Positions 1-8,094 of a DNA stretch of 64,000 bases are shown in pieces. The translations under genes were made by a program, and so were the position numbers. The notes beneath the pieces are model-generated. The model was not told where the DNA came from. It did not search any database and worked only from the letters and a program-made list of their open reading frames with translations. The first letter of the stretch is position 1. Each line of letters begins with the position of its first letter. Source of the stretch: Trichlorobacter ammonificans. Lineage in GTDB: Bacteria; Desulfobacterota; Desulfuromonadia; Geobacterales; Pseudopelobacteraceae. The stretch is taken from the NCBI RefSeq assembly GCF_933509905.1, contig NZ_OW150024.1:1972001-2036000 (forward strand). The letters run 5' to 3'.

Positions 1-1
1 C

Positions 2-238
2 GACCCCTTTTCCTGGTCAACCGACACCGCGCCGGAGGAACGCTGGCTGGGGGGCACTGCGGACGGCCCCTACCCCGGCCGGGGGCTGGACAATGTCCGT
101 GCCCTGCTGGAGGGAAAGGGCAAGGTACTGACTCCCCCCTGGAGCATCGACCGTTCCGGTACGGTTGCCTGGCGGATGCGCACCCACTGCAATCACTTCG
201 AGGTCATCACCAGCCACTACCTGCTGGCAACCCGCTGA
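2..238 (+). CDS. C-terminal fragment of an unrecognised protein (left edge)
   Basis: An open frame enters from the left edge and ends at a TGA at 236-238, giving the last 78 residues of a protein. The fragment is rich in Trp, Gly and Pro and has a short His/Cys patch (THCNHFEVITSHY) near the end. I do not recognise the family and no membrane segment is visible. The reading frame has the GC-rich codon use of the core genes, which is the main reason to call it coding. The AT-rich vapBC promoter begins about 40 bases downstream. Confidence 0.5.
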   Translation, partial: DPFSWSTDTAPEERWLGGTADGPYPGRGLDNVRALLEGKGKVLTPPWSIDRSGTVAWRMRTHCNHFEVITSHYLLATR

Positions 239-277
239 CCCGCCCCTCCTATTTTTTGCTTGCCTGCCAACGCCAAT

Positions 278-300
278 AGTATATATTTTAAATATATACT
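278..300. promoter_or_regulatory. Palindromic operator/promoter of vapBC
   Basis: A perfect inverted repeat with 11-base arms (AGTATATATTT and AAATATATACT) around a single central base lies 14 bases before the antitoxin start. It is almost pure A/T in otherwise GC-rich DNA. Type II antitoxins usually autoregulate by binding such palindromes over their own promoter, so this is the likely VapB or VapBC site; that role is inferred. Confidence 0.7.
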
Positions 301-314
301 TTTCGGGGGTAGCC

Positions 315-542
315 ATGAAAACCGCTAAAATATTTCAAAACGGCCAAAGCCAGGCAGTCAGGCTTCCCAAAGAGTTCCGTTTCGACGACAACGAGGTTTT
401 TATCAAAAAAACCGGCAATGTCGTGCAATTGATTCCACGCACTGACTCATGGAACTCACTGTTCTCCAGTCTGACGAAATTTTCCCCTGACTTTATGACG
501 GAACGTGTACAACCCGATCCGGACAAGCGGGAGGAGTTCTGA
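315..542 (+). CDS. vapB: VapB-type antitoxin (AbrB/MazE fold)
   Basis: A 75-residue protein whose N-terminus (MKTAKIFQNGQSQAVRLPKEF) is characteristic of the AbrB-like swapped-hairpin DNA-binding domain of VapB/MvpA antitoxins. The C-terminal half would wrap the toxin. I chose the ATG at 315 over an upstream in-frame start because it begins exactly at the conserved motif and follows a GGGGG-type ribosome site. The stop overlaps the toxin start by one base (TGATG), giving translational coupling. It should neutralise the PIN-domain RNase encoded next and repress the operon through the palindrome at 278-300. Confidence 0.85.
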   Translation: MKTAKIFQNGQSQAVRLPKEFRFDDNEVFIKKTGNVVQLIPRTDSWNSLFSSLTKFSPDFMTERVQPDPDKREEF

Positions 543-934
543 TGAAACTGCTGCTCGACACCAACATCTGCATTTATATCATCAAGCAGCAGCCGGCTTC
601 CGTTTTGAAGCGTTTTCTGGAGTATCAGGTTGGGGATATCGGCATCTCTTCCATTACGCTCTCGGAATTACGGTACGGAGTTGCCAAAAGCACACAGTAC
701 GAGAAAAATGCCACGGCGCTTGATGAATTTGTGACGCCACTCGAGGTAGTCCCATTTGATGAACAGACAGCGTACGTCTATGGAAACATCCGGGCTGCTT
801 TGGAGAAGGCAGGAAGTTCAATGGATATGCTTATTGCCGCTCATGCGTTATCGTTACAGCTCCCCTTGGTTACCAACAATGCTCGTGAATTTACGCGCAT
901 TCCCCAGCTGACTGTTCTTAATTGGATGGAATGA
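542..934 (+). CDS. vapC: VapC-type PIN-domain RNase toxin
   Basis: A 130-residue PIN-domain protein. The acidic Mg2+-binding residues are visible: Asp in LLDTNICIYI near the N-terminus, Glu in the ITLSELRYG stretch and Asp in SMDMLIAAHAL near residue 85. VapC toxins cleave tRNA or rRNA and stop growth when freed from VapB; the target of this one cannot be read from sequence. It is co-transcribed with the overlapping antitoxin gene. Length is typical of the family and the catalytic set looks intact, so the pair is probably functional. Confidence 0.88.
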   Translation: MKLLLDTNICIYIIKQQPASVLKRFLEYQVGDIGISSITLSELRYGVAKSTQYEKNATALDEFVTPLEVVPFDEQTAYVYGNIRAALEKAGSSMDMLIAAHALSLQLPLVTNNAREFTRIPQLTVLNWME

Positions 935-959
935 GTCTTTCTATGACAGTGCCATAAGC

Positions 960-988
960 CTGACCGGCTAGTTTTTATGGCCGGCCAG
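960..988. terminator. Hairpin after vapBC
   Basis: CTGACCGGC and GCCGGCCAG pair over nine positions with one mismatch around an 11-base T-rich loop. It lies between the rightward vapBC and the leftward J-domain gene. There is no clear U-run on either side, so calling it a terminator is tentative. Confidence 0.35.
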
Positions 989-1007
989 AGAGCCAGCCAA
1001 AGCTCAC

Positions 1008-2177
1008 TTATCGTTGATGCTGACACGACAAATACCTTAACGCAATGTCATAAGCATTTTTCAGCTGCACGAACATAGGCGCTGTACCGCCTTGATCAGG
1101 ATGAAGGCTCAATGCTTTTGCTCTAAAAGCTTTCTTTAACTCCTGCATGCTATATGGAGTTCTAAGTCCCAAGAATTTTATAGCCTTTGTAGCTGCAGCA
1201 TTACTTTTTGTTTCAGCCTCATATGTATAATCTCCTGTAGTAAATTGTTCTTGATCTGATCTGCTCTGATAAAATGAATATTTTCTTCTATGAGCTAATG
1301 TGCTGAACCAACCGTGGATAGTTTTAGAATATGCAACTCCTTCACGCTCTATATCTTTTCTATTTAACCTTAATATGAATATATTGTAATCATACCAGTC
1401 GTTAAAAAACTCTCGATTTTTCTGATATGGTCTTCGTTCTACATAAATATACCTACTTGTTTGTTTTACAATTCGATGTTTGGTCCATTTTTTATTAACA
1501 TCAAAGTGAAATGGAAAATCACTAGTGTATAAAAAACCTAGTTCATGAATTTCATTATTGTTTGATACTGGCAAATTTTGTCGCTTTATTGCCGCCAATT
1601 TGCGCAGATATGTTTGGGCGTATGCTGGCGATACTCCACGATGTTTTAAATTACCTGTTGCAGTAATTGCCGCAACTATGGCGTCATGTGAATTTGACTC
1701 GTACCCGTAAAAAAACGGTGCATCACCGTTTATATAGTTATAAATAGATTTCCACGCACCCCAATACCATTTACTTTTTCCCGCTTTGCATCTTGACCAG
1801 ATTGGCTTATTGAGGTTACGCAAGCAGCAAGAACTCTTTTCAATCTCACTCGAAAATGTCCAAAGCCATTCGAATTTTATGTATTCTTTGGCGTACTTGT
1901 TACAATCAAATGTGTTGGAATGATATGTTTCGCCAACAACAAACCCACAATCTATAAATCTTGCATAAGCAAATCTGTTGAGTTTATCTTCTGCTAAAGC
2001 CTTTGATGCAACAAAACCAAACATCAATGGTGGCTTGGCATTTTCTAGGGTTAAATTTTCCCAAACTCCCCAAAACCAGCCCCATCGCTCATTGCAGTAG
2101 CAGTACCCGAAGTAAGGCCCCTTTTCACCAGAACCAGCCTCTTCTTCGTAACCCTCTGTTTTTATGATTATTGTCAT
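1008..2177 (-). CDS. AT-rich hypothetical protein with C-terminal J domain
   Basis: A 389-residue protein. The last 60 residues form a J domain: an LGL-type helix, a basic KKAFRAKALSLHPDQGG segment containing the diagnostic HPD tripeptide, and a final helix. J domains recruit and stimulate DnaK/Hsp70. The first 320 residues are rich in Trp, Tyr and Phe, and I do not recognise them; there is no zinc-finger or G/F region, so it is not DnaJ itself. The gene is much more AT-rich than its neighbours, which suggests acquisition. A client-specific co-chaperone or an accessory/defence role are both possible; neither is shown. Confidence 0.7.
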   Translation of the reverse strand: MTIIIKTEGYEEEAGSGEKGPYFGYCYCNERWGWFWGVWENLTLENAKPPLMFGFVASKALAEDKLNRFAYARFIDCGFVVGETYHSNTFDCNKYAKEYIKFEWLWTFSSEIEKSSCCLRNLNKPIWSRCKAGKSKWYWGAWKSIYNYINGDAPFFYGYESNSHDAIVAAITATGNLKHRGVSPAYAQTYLRKLAAIKRQNLPVSNNNEIHELGFLYTSDFPFHFDVNKKWTKHRIVKQTSRYIYVERRPYQKNREFFNDWYDYNIFILRLNRKDIEREGVAYSKTIHGWFSTLAHRRKYSFYQSRSDQEQFTTGDYTYEAETKSNAAATKAIKFLGLRTPYSMQELKKAFRAKALSLHPDQGGTAPMFVQLKNAYDIALRYLSCQHQR

Positions 2178-2198
2178 GATTTACACTCTTTACAAATT

Positions 2199-2873
2199 TC
2201 AAGATTTCTTGCTTATATCCGCACCATTCTTTGTAAGAAAGTCTATCCACTCCTTCATTTTCTTTGACATGGCATAGGAAAGAGGTGTGCAGGTTTCACC
2301 GTTAACGAGGCATTCGCCGTCAATGTCAGCTCCATGTTTGAGCAGTAGTTCAGCTATTTCAAAACTATTTTGACGTAAAGCAAGCAGGAGAGGTGTTTCC
2401 TCGGAATTCCACTGTCCATCATAGCTCCACCTTATGGATTCGGTGTCGGCGCGATGGCAAAGTAACAGCCTGACAATCTCTGTATGCCCGTTTTCTACGG
2501 CCAATGTCAGAGGATATCCCTGTTCTTGATAGGTAGCATATGTCTCATCTGATTCAGTTTCCTTCTCGTATTGGCGTGCTACATTTGCTCCATGCTTCAG
2601 CAATAGTTCACTGATCTCTGCATGTCCGTTCTCGCACGCGACAATCAGCGGGCTATACCATGTTTGGTCGTTACCGTCGTCAACGCAACAATACTTACGA
2701 TCAAGGAGATATTGAACAATCTCCAAATGTCCGCTTTCGGCGGCTTGTAGAAGCGGGGAGCTGTAATCGTAGGCATGAGAGTATGAAAGTCCTTCTCCGT
2801 TTTCGATAAGGTTTTTGACTTCCTCCAGTTTGTTATCGGCAATTGCATTGTAGAGGTCGTTTGTAGTCGGCAT
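2199..2873 (-). CDS. Ankyrin-repeat protein
   Basis: A 224-residue protein made almost wholly of ankyrin repeats. Repeat cores such as SPLLQAAESGHLEIVQYLL, SPLIVACENGHAEISELLL and TLAVENGHTEIVRLLL recur about every 33-40 residues, some with longer insertions. No signal peptide or catalytic domain is seen, so it is probably a cytosolic protein-protein interaction module. It lies just upstream of the J-domain gene on the same strand (gap about 20 bases) and may share its transcript. The partner is unknown. Confidence 0.8.
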   Translation of the reverse strand: MPTTNDLYNAIADNKLEEVKNLIENGEGLSYSHAYDYSSPLLQAAESGHLEIVQYLLDRKYCCVDDGNDQTWYSPLIVACENGHAEISELLLKHGANVARQYEKETESDETYATYQEQGYPLTLAVENGHTEIVRLLLCHRADTESIRWSYDGQWNSEETPLLLALRQNSFEIAELLLKHGADIDGECLVNGETCTPLSYAMSKKMKEWIDFLTKNGADISKKS

Positions 2874-3059
2874 GGTGTTTTAATCTCCTTTATGTTTCAA
2901 CTCGTTTATTGGCCCATTTGAAACATTTCCCCCACTGGTCCCCCGACAGCTCCTCTGCCGGTTCCACAAAGCAGACCGGAGAAACCACGGTAGAGGCGGC
3001 GCTTGCTCCGCCCAACCGGGGCGCGGCAAGCAGCGTCCCTACGTTGCACCATCAACGTA

Positions 3060-3476
3060 TCACACCCGTACAACCCGCAGTCCGGCCTGCTGCGCGGCCG
3101 AACATTGACGGGCATCGGCGGAGACAAAAACATCCGCCTTAAGCGCCAGCGCGCTGCCGATATGGATGGCATCCATGCCGCGCAAGACGTTCTGTTCCAA
3201 GGTAATGACCGTACTGCGTATCACTTCGGGGGTCAGGTCGCAGATGACCGCATCGGTGATGTCGGCCATGAGCATGGTCTTGAGATGCCGGTACTGAAGT
3301 GGCGCAATCAGGTTTTCCCGGTGCAGGCGGCAGAAAGCGGAGATGATTTCAGGAAGGGCAATGCCGGAAAGACAGAGTTCAGTGGCCTGGTCGCACCAAG
3401 AGAGGACAAGTTCGGTACCCTCCTCGCGGAGATACCGCTTTGCAAAGGCGGATGAGTCGAAAAAAACCCGCATCAA
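3060..3476 (-). CDS. PIN-domain toxin (VapC-like) paired with a Phd-type antitoxin
   Basis: A 138-residue PIN-domain protein. It starts MMRVFFDSSAFAKRYLREEG, with the first catalytic Asp in FFDSSA, a conserved Glu in ALPEIISA and the later acidic pair in GMDAIHIGSAL and VSADARQ. It belongs to the PIN branch with the xxDSSAxxKRY start that often sits next to Phd/YefM antitoxins. Its start overlaps the antitoxin stop by four bases, so translation is coupled. The predicted activity is Mg2+-dependent RNA cleavage; the substrate is unknown. Confidence 0.82.
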   Translation of the reverse strand: MMRVFFDSSAFAKRYLREEGTELVLSWCDQATELCLSGIALPEIISAFCRLHRENLIAPLQYRHLKTMLMADITDAVICDLTPEVIRSTVITLEQNVLRGMDAIHIGSALALKADVFVSADARQCSAAQQAGLRVVRV

Positions 3477-3700
3477 GGGGCCGCTTCCCGCTCGTCGAGA
3501 ATCATTTTGCTGACCGAAACCCCATCGACAATCAACGGTTGCGCCACCCGGCGTTTCCAGGATGGCAAGTCCTGCGGAATCGGCACAATATCGGCAATCG
3601 GCTTGCCGTTGCGCACGATTCTCACTGCTTCACCTGCTTCGACGATGTCAAAATACTGCTTGGCATGGTTGCGCAATTCGGAAAAGGTTGCCTGTTTCAT
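3473..3700 (-). CDS. Phd/YefM-family antitoxin
   Basis: A 75-residue antitoxin beginning MKQATFSELRNHAKQYFDIV, followed by the EAVRIVRNGKPIADIVPI core typical of Phd/YefM proteins (N-terminal DNA-binding dimer, C-terminal toxin-binding tail). I use the ATG at 3700 rather than an upstream in-frame start because GAGGTG sits six bases before it and the family motif begins there. It should bind the inverted repeat at 3715-3744 just upstream and neutralise the PIN toxin whose gene overlaps its end. Confidence 0.82.
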   Translation of the reverse strand: MKQATFSELRNHAKQYFDIVEAGEAVRIVRNGKPIADIVPIPQDLPSWKRRVAQPLIVDGVSVSKMILDEREAAP

Positions 3701-3714
3701 ACCATCACCTCTTT

Positions 3715-3744
3715 TGTACATATTAACGTAAGATACAATGTACA
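3715..3744. promoter_or_regulatory. Inverted repeat upstream of the Phd/PIN pair
   Basis: TGTACAT and ATGTACA form a 7-base inverted repeat separated by 16 bases, with further symmetry just inside the arms. It lies directly upstream of the antitoxin ribosome site, where Phd-type operators sit. The assignment as operator is inferred from position and symmetry. Confidence 0.55.
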
Positions 3745-3790
3745 TCCAGGGCGAATATGTTGTCCAACATCATTTTTCAGCGCCTAGACC

Positions 3791-4594
3791 CTACCGCACC
3801 GCCACCGATGCGTAGGCCACCACCTGCTGCATATCGCCGGTCACTTCGCCGCTGGTGGTGTAGGTGACCAACTCCGTCGTGGTGGCTCCCAGTTCCTTGG
3901 CCGCCACCAGCATCACCGCCGCAGGGATCACCCCGCACATAGTGATCCGGTTGCTCCGGCAGACCTGCACCAGTCCCCGCGGATCAAGGGCCAGGGCACG
4001 CTCCAGGGCCAGGCTGTCTTTTTTCCGGGCCGCCTCCGCCGACTCGTAGTGGGTCATGTCGGAACTGGCCAGGATCAGCACCGGCTCGCCGTACTCCCGG
4101 ATGGCCGCCGCCACCCCCCGCCCCAGCAGCTCGCACCCTTCGTAGTCGCCAAAGGCCAGGCAAAGCGGCACAATGGCCACATCGGGCCGCAGGTACTGCA
4201 AAAACGGCACCTGCACCTCCAGGGAATGCTCCTGCCCGTGGGCCTCGCTGTCCAGCTCCACCGCCGGCACCTGTCGGCGGATCAACTGCGCCAGCCGCTG
4301 TTCCAGCGGCACCACACCCAGGGGAGTCTGCCAGCCGGTTGCCGGGGAGAGGGCCGCCAGGGCGCCCCGCCCCCGGTGGTTGGGTCCCAGGATGACCACG
4401 GTGGCCGGAATCTCGACCCCGGCCAGAAGCTGCCCGGCGGCGCTGCCGGAATAGACGTAGCCGGCATGGGGGGAAATGACCCCGATGGCGGGCCGCTGCG
4501 CCACGCCGGACGGAATGCACCGCTCAAGCTCCCGGCGCAACGCCTGCTCACTGCCGGGATAAAACTGGCCTGCCACTGCCGGATAGCGGATCAT
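3791..4594 (-). CDS. amrB: MEMO1-family protein (AmmeMemoRadiSam system protein B)
   Basis: A 267-residue protein of the MEMO1/AmrB family. It starts with IRYPAVAGQFYPGS and carries the conserved ISPHAGYVYSG, VVILGPNHRG and SSDMTHYES segments whose His residues align with the metal site of aromatic-ring dioxygenase-like folds. Family members usually occur beside an AMMECR1 protein and a radical-SAM protein (AmrA, AmrS); neither lies in this window on this side, so the gene stands alone here. The biochemical role in bacteria is not settled. The ATG is preceded by GGAGG at good spacing. Confidence 0.85.
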   Translation of the reverse strand: MIRYPAVAGQFYPGSEQALRRELERCIPSGVAQRPAIGVISPHAGYVYSGSAAGQLLAGVEIPATVVILGPNHRGRGALAALSPATGWQTPLGVVPLEQRLAQLIRRQVPAVELDSEAHGQEHSLEVQVPFLQYLRPDVAIVPLCLAFGDYEGCELLGRGVAAAIREYGEPVLILASSDMTHYESAEAARKKDSLALERALALDPRGLVQVCRSNRITMCGVIPAAVMLVAAKELGATTTELVTYTTSGEVTGDMQQVVAYASVAVR

Positions 4595-4629
4595 GATCTG
4601 CCTCCTTCCCTTCCCGGTTCACCAGCCCC

Positions 4630-5115
4630 TCACCAGTTCCCGCCTCCCTGGATCACCCGCTGCGCCGCATCCTCCTGGGGACCGATATGCAGGCTGCGGG
4701 TGGCCACGAAAATCTCCCGCAAAAACCAGAGCAGCCCGGACACCAGGGCCACCATGGCGGCAATGAAGAACAGCCCCACCACGATGGAGGGATCGAGCCC
4801 CAGGAAGGCTCCCACGAACATCATGGCCACCACGCTGCAGATCAGCACCGCGGTGGTGGTGCAGAGCGCGATGGAGCGACCGATGAGGCTGGCCCGGTAG
4901 GAAAGCGTCTGCAGATGCTGCCGCAGTACAACCTCCTGCTCCGGCGTGGCCGACTCGACCCGCTGCTCCAGCACCCGGGCCCGGTCGATCACCCGTCCCA
5001 GGCGGTTGGTCATCACCGAGAGCAGCCCGCTGATGCCGGTGAGCAGGAACACCGGCGCCACCGCCAGCTGGATGGCATGCCCCACCGAATGTACGTCACC
5101 CGCCGCAACGATCAT
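4630..5115 (-). CDS. DUF2721 membrane protein
   Basis: A 161-residue inner-membrane protein of the DUF2721 family. A first hydrophobic segment near residues 12-33 is followed by the conserved LSVMTNRLGRVIDRARVLE cytoplasmic stretch with a charged coiled region, and then by two hydrophobic segments around 85-110 and 113-135. Function is unknown for the family. GGAGG precedes the ATG. It may be co-transcribed with the MEMO1-family gene, 35 bases downstream on the same strand. Confidence 0.8.
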   Translation of the reverse strand: MIVAAGDVHSVGHAIQLAVAPVFLLTGISGLLSVMTNRLGRVIDRARVLEQRVESATPEQEVVLRQHLQTLSYRASLIGRSIALCTTTAVLICSVVAMMFVGAFLGLDPSIVVGLFFIAAMVALVSGLLWFLREIFVATRSLHIGPQEDAAQRVIQGGGNW

Positions 5116-5143
5116 AACTTCCTCCCGTGTCCTTCACGGCTGG

Positions 5144-5276
5144 TTTTGAAAAACGTCATGAGGAGGGCCGGATACAAGGCGCACGGAACGCAGCGACCAA
5201 GACATACCAGTCAAGGTAGGCGCGGGAGCGAGTACCGCGCAACGCCGTAGACGGCCTCCGCAATAGTTTTTCTCAG
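5144..5276. repeat. REP/MITE-like palindromic intergenic element
   Basis: The outer 25 bases on each side are imperfect inverted repeats (TTTTGAAAAACGTCATGAGG on the left; CGGCCTCCGCAATAGTTTTT on the right, reading toward the reverse complement). The interior contains further short symmetries. It fills the gap between recG and the DUF2721 gene and its right end covers the recG stop codon. Non-coding structured repeats of this size are common between Geobacter-type genes. Confidence 0.55.
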
Positions 5277-7567
5277 GCAATGCCGGCCAGTTCCAGCCTC
5301 GTTCCCCACCGCCGCACCAACTCTTCCCGCAGCCGCTGCCCCTCCGCCGAGCCGAGTCCGTCGTCCTCCGCCAGCAGGCGGACGGCGGCGTCACGGGCCT
5401 GTTCCAGGATGCTGCCGTCCCGCAGGATGGAGGCCACCCGGAAGTCGGGCATCCCGGACTGGCGGGTCCCCAGGAAGTCACCGGGGCCGCGGATCTCCAG
5501 GTCCGCCTCGGCAATGCGGAAGCCGTCGGTGGTGGCCTCCATCACCTGCAGCCGCTTGCGGCCGTCCTCGGAGAGGTTGCCCGGCGTCAGCAGGATGCAG
5601 CGGGAGCGGTGGCTTCCCCGCCCCACCCGTCCCCGCAACTGGTGCAGCTGGGACAGGCCGAACCGCTCGGCATGCTCGATCACCATCAGGGTGGCGTTGG
5701 GCACATCGATCCCCACCTCGATCACGGTGGTGGCCACCAGGATATCCAGCTCACGGGCCTTGAAGGAGAGCATGGCCCGCTCCTTCTCCTCCGGCTTCAT
5801 CCGGCCGTGGATCAGCCCCACCCGCAGCTCCGGGAACACCTCCTGCTGCAGGTGCTCCGCCATCTGGCTGGCAGCCTTCAGGTCGCTCTTCTCCGACTCC
5901 TCCACCAGGGGGTAGATCAGGTAGGCCTGCCGCCCCTGGGCCACCTCCTCCCGCACCATGGCATAGACCTGGGAACGGCGGGATTCAAAGAACACGCGGG
6001 TCTCGATGGGGGTGCGTCCCGGCGGCAGTTCGTCGATCACCGAGAGCGACAGGTCGCCGAACAGGGTCATGGCCAGGGTGCGGGGGATCGGGGTGGCGGT
6101 CATCACCAGGATGTCCGGGTTCTGCCCCTTTTTCTTCAGCACGCTGCGTTGCAGCACGCCGAAGCGGTGCTGCTCGTCCACGATCCCCAGCCCCAGCCGG
6201 TGGAACGCCACCTTCTCCTGGATCACGGCATGGGTACCGATGACGATGGCAGCCCGGCCGTCGGCGATCTGCGCCAGGGCCTCGGTGCGGGCCTTCCCCT
6301 TCATGGCGGCGGTCATCAGCACCACCGTGACCCCCAACTGCTCGCACCAGTGGTGGATGTTGTGCCAGTGCTGCTCCGCCAGGATCTCGGTGGGGGCCAT
6401 GATCGCCACCTGGTAGCCGTTCTCCACCGCCACCAGGGCCGCCATCAGCGCCACCACGGTCTTGCCGCTCCCCACATCCCCCTGCACCAGCCGGTGCATC
6501 GGGTGGGGGGCCATCATATCCTCCTTGATCTCGGAGAGCACCCGGCGCTGGGCGGCGGTCAGCTGGAACGGCAGAAGTTTCGCCAGCTCCTTGGTGTAGC
6601 GGTGGGTCACCTGAAAGGAGATCCCCTCCTCCAGGGTGATACCCCGCTTTTTCAGGGCCATGCCCAGCTCCCAGAAGAAGAACTCGTCAAAGGCCAGGGA
6701 GCGATGGGCCGGGGTGCGCCCCTCGTTCAGGGCCGCCAGGGGGGCGTCCACCGGCGGACAATGCACCTGCTCCAACGCCTCCCGCAGCGGCAGATGACCG
6801 GCCGGCAGCAGCCGCGGCGGAATCACGTTCTCCACGTTCGGCAGGAACTGCTCCGTCACCTGGGCCATTACCCGGCGCATCCCCTTCTGGTGCAGCCCCT
6901 CGGTCAGGGGGTAGACCGGCACCAGCCGGCCGTAGTTGAGCTGGTCCGCCGCCATGAGCAACGCGGCATCCTGCCCCTCCTCCAGCCACTCCACGTCGGG
7001 ATGATGCAGTTCCCGCTGGTGCCCGAAGAGGCTGACTTCACCGCTGAAGATGCCGCGCCGCCCCGTTTTCCAGGTGCGCTGCATCCAGACCGGGTTGGTG
7101 TTGAACCATTTCAGGCTGATTGAGCCGCTGTCGTCCGCCACCACTGCCTCGAAGAAGCGGCGTCCCCCCTTGGTGGTCGTGGCGCCGGCCGACTGCACCG
7201 TCCCCTGGAACACCTGGACCCCGCCCGGCTTGAGCAAACGGATCGGCGTCAACTGGCGGCGGTCCTCGTAGCGGTGGGGAAGGCAGAACAGGGCATCCTC
7301 CACCGTGGTTATCTCCTTTTTGGCCAGCAGTTCCGCCAGTTTGGGCCCCACCCCCCTGATGAACTGAATGCCGGTCTGCAGGTTCTTGCGGCTGATGGCC
7401 CGCTGCACCGGCGAGGCGGACGGGGAGGGCGGCGCCACCCGGCGCAGCAGCAGGGTGCCGTTGTCCAGCTCAGCCTCCAGCCGGTCCCCCGGCCGCAACT
7501 CCAGCCGCTTCAGCAGTTCCTCCGGCAGGTGCAGCCGGTTATGGTCGTCCAACGTCAGGATAGGCAC
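5273..7567 (-). CDS. recG: ATP-dependent DNA helicase RecG with N-terminal AbrB-like domain
   Basis: A 764-residue RecG, the branch-migration helicase that remodels stalled forks and recombination intermediates. After residue 60 it follows RecG order: HhH-like start (GIQFIRGVGPKLAELL), wedge/OB domain (about 110-200), then SF2 helicase with Walker A GDVGSGKT (363-370), the RecG-specific DEQHRFG box (464-470), and motif V/VI (ATTVIEVGIDVPNA, QLRGRVGRG). It is about 70 residues longer than E. coli RecG. The extra N-terminus (1-44; ILTLDDHNRLHLPEELLKRL) looks like a SpoVT/AbrB swapped-hairpin domain. The start codon lies inside the 3' end of thpR (13-base overlap). Confidence 0.95.
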   Translation of the reverse strand: MPILTLDDHNRLHLPEELLKRLELRPGDRLEAELDNGTLLLRRVAPPSPSASPVQRAISRKNLQTGIQFIRGVGPKLAELLAKKEITTVEDALFCLPHRYEDRRQLTPIRLLKPGGVQVFQGTVQSAGATTTKGGRRFFEAVVADDSGSISLKWFNTNPVWMQRTWKTGRRGIFSGEVSLFGHQRELHHPDVEWLEEGQDAALLMAADQLNYGRLVPVYPLTEGLHQKGMRRVMAQVTEQFLPNVENVIPPRLLPAGHLPLREALEQVHCPPVDAPLAALNEGRTPAHRSLAFDEFFFWELGMALKKRGITLEEGISFQVTHRYTKELAKLLPFQLTAAQRRVLSEIKEDMMAPHPMHRLVQGDVGSGKTVVALMAALVAVENGYQVAIMAPTEILAEQHWHNIHHWCEQLGVTVVLMTAAMKGKARTEALAQIADGRAAIVIGTHAVIQEKVAFHRLGLGIVDEQHRFGVLQRSVLKKKGQNPDILVMTATPIPRTLAMTLFGDLSLSVIDELPPGRTPIETRVFFESRRSQVYAMVREEVAQGRQAYLIYPLVEESEKSDLKAASQMAEHLQQEVFPELRVGLIHGRMKPEEKERAMLSFKARELDILVATTVIEVGIDVPNATLMVIEHAERFGLSQLHQLRGRVGRGSHRSRCILLTPGNLSEDGRKRLQVMEATTDGFRIAEADLEIRGPGDFLGTRQSGMPDFRVASILRDGSILEQARDAAVRLLAEDDGLGSAEGQRLREELVRRWGTRLELAGIA

Positions 7568-8094
7568 AACGTTACCACCGTGCGGGGGCTATGTACCGCC
7601 CCCTGGGAAGTTAACCTGCTTTCGTACAGCACGAACCGGGTCACCGCCAGGGGCGGCAACGCAAGGGTTTTCCAGCGGGCAAGATACTGCCCCACCTGCT
7701 CCGGTCGCGGCTCCTTCAGCCGGGCCAGGGTGATGTGGGGGGCAAAGGCCCGTTCCTCCAGGACAACGCCGCAGGAGAGAACCGCCTGCCGCACCGCAGC
7801 GGCCAGCCGGGCCAGCTCCGGACTATCCCGCAGCCCGGCCCAGAGCACCCGGGGAGCACGGGGATGGGGAAAACAGCCGACCCGCTCAAACGTCAGGGTG
7901 AAGGGGGGCTGCGAGATGGCCGACAGGGCCGTTGCCACCGCCTGTTCCGTGCTGCTGTCGATCTCCCCCGGAAAGGCCAGGGTCAGGTGCAACTGCTCCG
8001 GCGGCAGCCAGCGCGCCCCCTCCAGGGGGGAGCGAAGCGCCGCCAGACCGTCCTTCAGCTCCGGCGGCAGGTCGATGGCCACGAAGCAGCGCAT
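7555..8094 (-). CDS. thpR: RNA 2',3'-cyclic phosphodiesterase / 2'-5' RNA ligase ThpR
   Basis: A 179-residue member of the 2H phosphoesterase superfamily (LigT/ThpR). The two catalytic HxTx motifs are present: HLTL at 36-39 and HITL at 120-123. Family enzymes open 2',3'-cyclic phosphates on RNA and in vitro join tRNA halves through 2'-5' linkages. The gene lies between rtcB and recG and overlaps both: its ATG shares one base with the rtcB stop (TGATG), and its last 13 bases contain the recG start. Linkage to RtcB makes an RNA-repair role likely. Confidence 0.9.
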   Translation of the reverse strand: MRCFVAIDLPPELKDGLAALRSPLEGARWLPPEQLHLTLAFPGEIDSSTEQAVATALSAISQPPFTLTFERVGCFPHPRAPRVLWAGLRDSPELARLAAAVRQAVLSCGVVLEERAFAPHITLARLKEPRPEQVGQYLARWKTLALPPLAVTRFVLYESRLTSQGAVHSPRTVVTLCLS

